A stretch of DNA of 7,815 nt, from NCBI GenBank assembly GCA_944385645.1, contig CALWYA010000065.1, forward strand, positions 1 to 7,815. Reading direction: 5' to 3'. The translations under genes were made by a program, and so were the position numbers. Within the stretch, counting starts at the first letter, position 1, and every line of letters begins with the position of its first letter. The DNA is from an uncultured Oscillospiraceae bacterium. Its GTDB lineage: Bacteria > Bacillota > Clostridia > Oscillospirales > Oscillospiraceae. Shown here piece by piece: positions 5,908-7,815 of the stretch. Below the pieces are notes generated by a model. The model was given only the letters and a program-made list of their open reading frames with translations. It was not told the DNA's origin and made no database searches.

Positions 5908-6375
5908 TCAGTTTTCCACGGGGTCGCACTGATAGGTGCTGACCGCCTGTTCCAGGTTGCGGGTGATGGTCTGGAGGGTCCGGTAAAAGATCTCCAGGTC
6001 CGTCTGGGAGATCCCGCCGCTTACCACGGTCTGGATCTTTTCCAGGTTGACGCAGAAGTCGTCCACCAGGGCCTGTCCCATCTCCGTGAGAATGTATCGC
6101 TTGTTGTAAAGCCCGCTGTGTTCAGCGGCCGTGACAAAATTCTGCCGCATCAGCTGGCTGAGTACCCGGGAGATCTGAGCCCGGTCCATGTTGTCCAGGG
6201 AGGACAGCTGCCCCTGCGTCAGCCCCTCTTTGCCCGCGGCGGACAGGCGGCACAGGCAGGTGGTATGGGCCCCTGTAAGGCTGTACTGCTTGACCTGCTC
6301 GGATTTGATGCGGTGGACAGATCGGCTGGCGCTGGAGACCAGGCTGGAAAACAGCTCGAAACGACTTTCCTCCAA
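5908..6375 (-). CDS. MarR-family winged-helix transcriptional regulator, cysteine-containing
   Basis: This is a 155-residue protein of normal MarR length. Proteins of this family bind DNA as dimers and usually repress their own operon until a ligand or thiol change releases them. A winged helix spans about 52-105: LTQGQLSSL leads into the recognition helix (about 64-78), and the wing (about 84-96) ends in RYILTEMG. The acidic-x-Arg pair usual at the wing tip is not obvious (YNKRY). It has four cysteines, Cys40 and Cys42 as a CxC in the helix before the DNA-binding domain, Cys108 and Cys150, which may sense electrophiles. The TTG start at 6375 is supported by AAGGGGGA at 6383-6390, 8 nt from the last G to the start. 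It is first in an operon with an aldehyde dehydrogenase and is probably autoregulated through the inverted repeat over the promoter -35. Confidence 0.88.
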   Translation of the reverse strand: MEESRFELFSSLVSSASRSVHRIKSEQVKQYSLTGAHTTCLCRLSAAGKEGLTQGQLSSLDNMDRAQISRVLSQLMRQNFVTAAEHSGLYNKRYILTEMGQALVDDFCVNLEKIQTVVSGGISQTDLEIFYRTLQTITRNLEQAVSTYQCDPVEN

Positions 6376-6405
6376 CGGTAATTCCCCCTTTTCACTTCAT
6401 GAGGT

Positions 6406-6434
6406 ATCATATCATAAATTTTCCATTCGGTCAA
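6406..6434 (-). promoter_or_regulatory. Sigma-A promoter of the marR-aldehyde dehydrogenase operon
   Basis: On the - strand TTGACC (6429-6434) and TATGAT (6406-6411) are separated by exactly 17 bp. Transcription should start near 6399, giving a leader of about 24 nt that contains only the ribosome site. AT-rich DNA upstream (6443-6490) could act as an UP element. Confidence 0.85.
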
Positions 6435-6442
6435 CGAGTTGA
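6431..6442. promoter_or_regulatory. Inverted repeat TCAAC-GA-GTTGA over the -35, candidate MarR operator
   Basis: Perfect 5-bp arms (TCAAC and GTTGA) flank 2 bp and overlap the -35 hexamer of the marR promoter. The MarR-family protein MexR recognises paired GTTGA / TCAAC half-sites, so the arm sequence is plausible for this family. The spacing here is shorter, and arms of this length can occur by chance. Confidence 0.4.
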
Positions 6443-6597
6443 AGGGATTTACCCCATTTTTCCAAAAGAAAAAGGTTGATTTCTACAAAAATTCGACGTT
6501 TAGAGGGCTGGAAACAAGAGGAAATCAGACGCGCGGCTCCTCCCGGGAGGCGGTCCGCGCACCGCGTTCGGGCCAAGCCGGGCGGCGGAGGGGAGGG
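6443..6597. other. Intergenic stretch between the ppdK terminator and the marR promoter
   Basis: No gene is supported here. The half next to marR (6443-6530) is AT-rich. The other half holds a G+C-rich palindrome: CCTCCCGGGAGG (6539-6550) enclosed by GCGCGG (6531-6536) and CCGCGC (6555-6560). A short open frame on the + strand (6439-6684) runs across the ppdK terminator and looks spurious. Confidence 0.6.
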
Positions 6598-6641
6598 AGA
6601 AACAGACCGCCGCCCCGATCCGGAGGGGATCGGGGCGGCGG
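6598..6641 (-). terminator. Intrinsic terminator of ppdK
   Basis: A perfect 15-bp G+C-rich stem (6607-6621 with 6627-6641) has a 5-nt loop. On the - strand it is followed by TCTGTTTCT (complement of 6598-6606). It lies 26 bp past the ppdK stop codon. Confidence 0.85.
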
Positions 6642-6667
6642 AATTGTCGTCACATCGGGGAAAAGTC

Positions 6668-7815
<1,148 letters not shown>

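Overview
The window is high-GC, densely coding bacterial DNA. Gene content points to an anaerobic Firmicute of the Oscillospiraceae / clostridial cluster IV type: a Clp ATPase with a UvrB/UvrC-type middle region, a Clostridium-type pyruvate phosphate dikinase, TTG starts with purine-rich ribosome sites, and clear sigma-A promoters. The taxon is an inference from composition and gene families, not from a search.

Layout from left to right. (1) The 3' part of a ClpC-type AAA+ unfoldase gene on the + strand runs to 1835. Its last codons and its stop lie inside an array of 7-bp repeats (1814-1883), followed by a related 14-bp duplication (1887-1914). (2) A convergent two-gene operon on the - strand (4188 to 1984) encodes a 506-residue membrane protein with two DUF1538 repeats, and 9 bp later a 224-residue protein made of two PII-like (GlnB-fold) halves. 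It has its own sigma-A promoter (-35 at 4358-4363, -10 at 4334-4339), a leader of about 138 nt with several potential hairpins, and an intrinsic terminator (1925-1954). (3) A second - strand operon (6375 to 4527) encodes a MarR-type repressor with four cysteines and, 10 bp later, a class 3 aldehyde dehydrogenase. It has a strong promoter with an inverted repeat over the -35, and a terminator at 4473-4522. (4) The 3' part of ppdK lies on the - strand at the right edge, ending in a terminator at 6598-6641.

How the genes may work together. The most interesting unit is the DUF1538 / tandem-PII pair. PII-like proteins commonly sit on and gate a transporter encoded next to them, and some DUF1538 proteins have been reported as cation/proton antiporters. 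The pair therefore reads as a PII-gated ion transporter; the ligand and transported ion cannot be read from sequence. The MarR/ALDH pair reads as an aldehyde-inducible detoxification operon. ClpC and PPDK are housekeeping functions (protein quality control and pyruvate/PEP interconversion) and show no evident link to the two operons between them.
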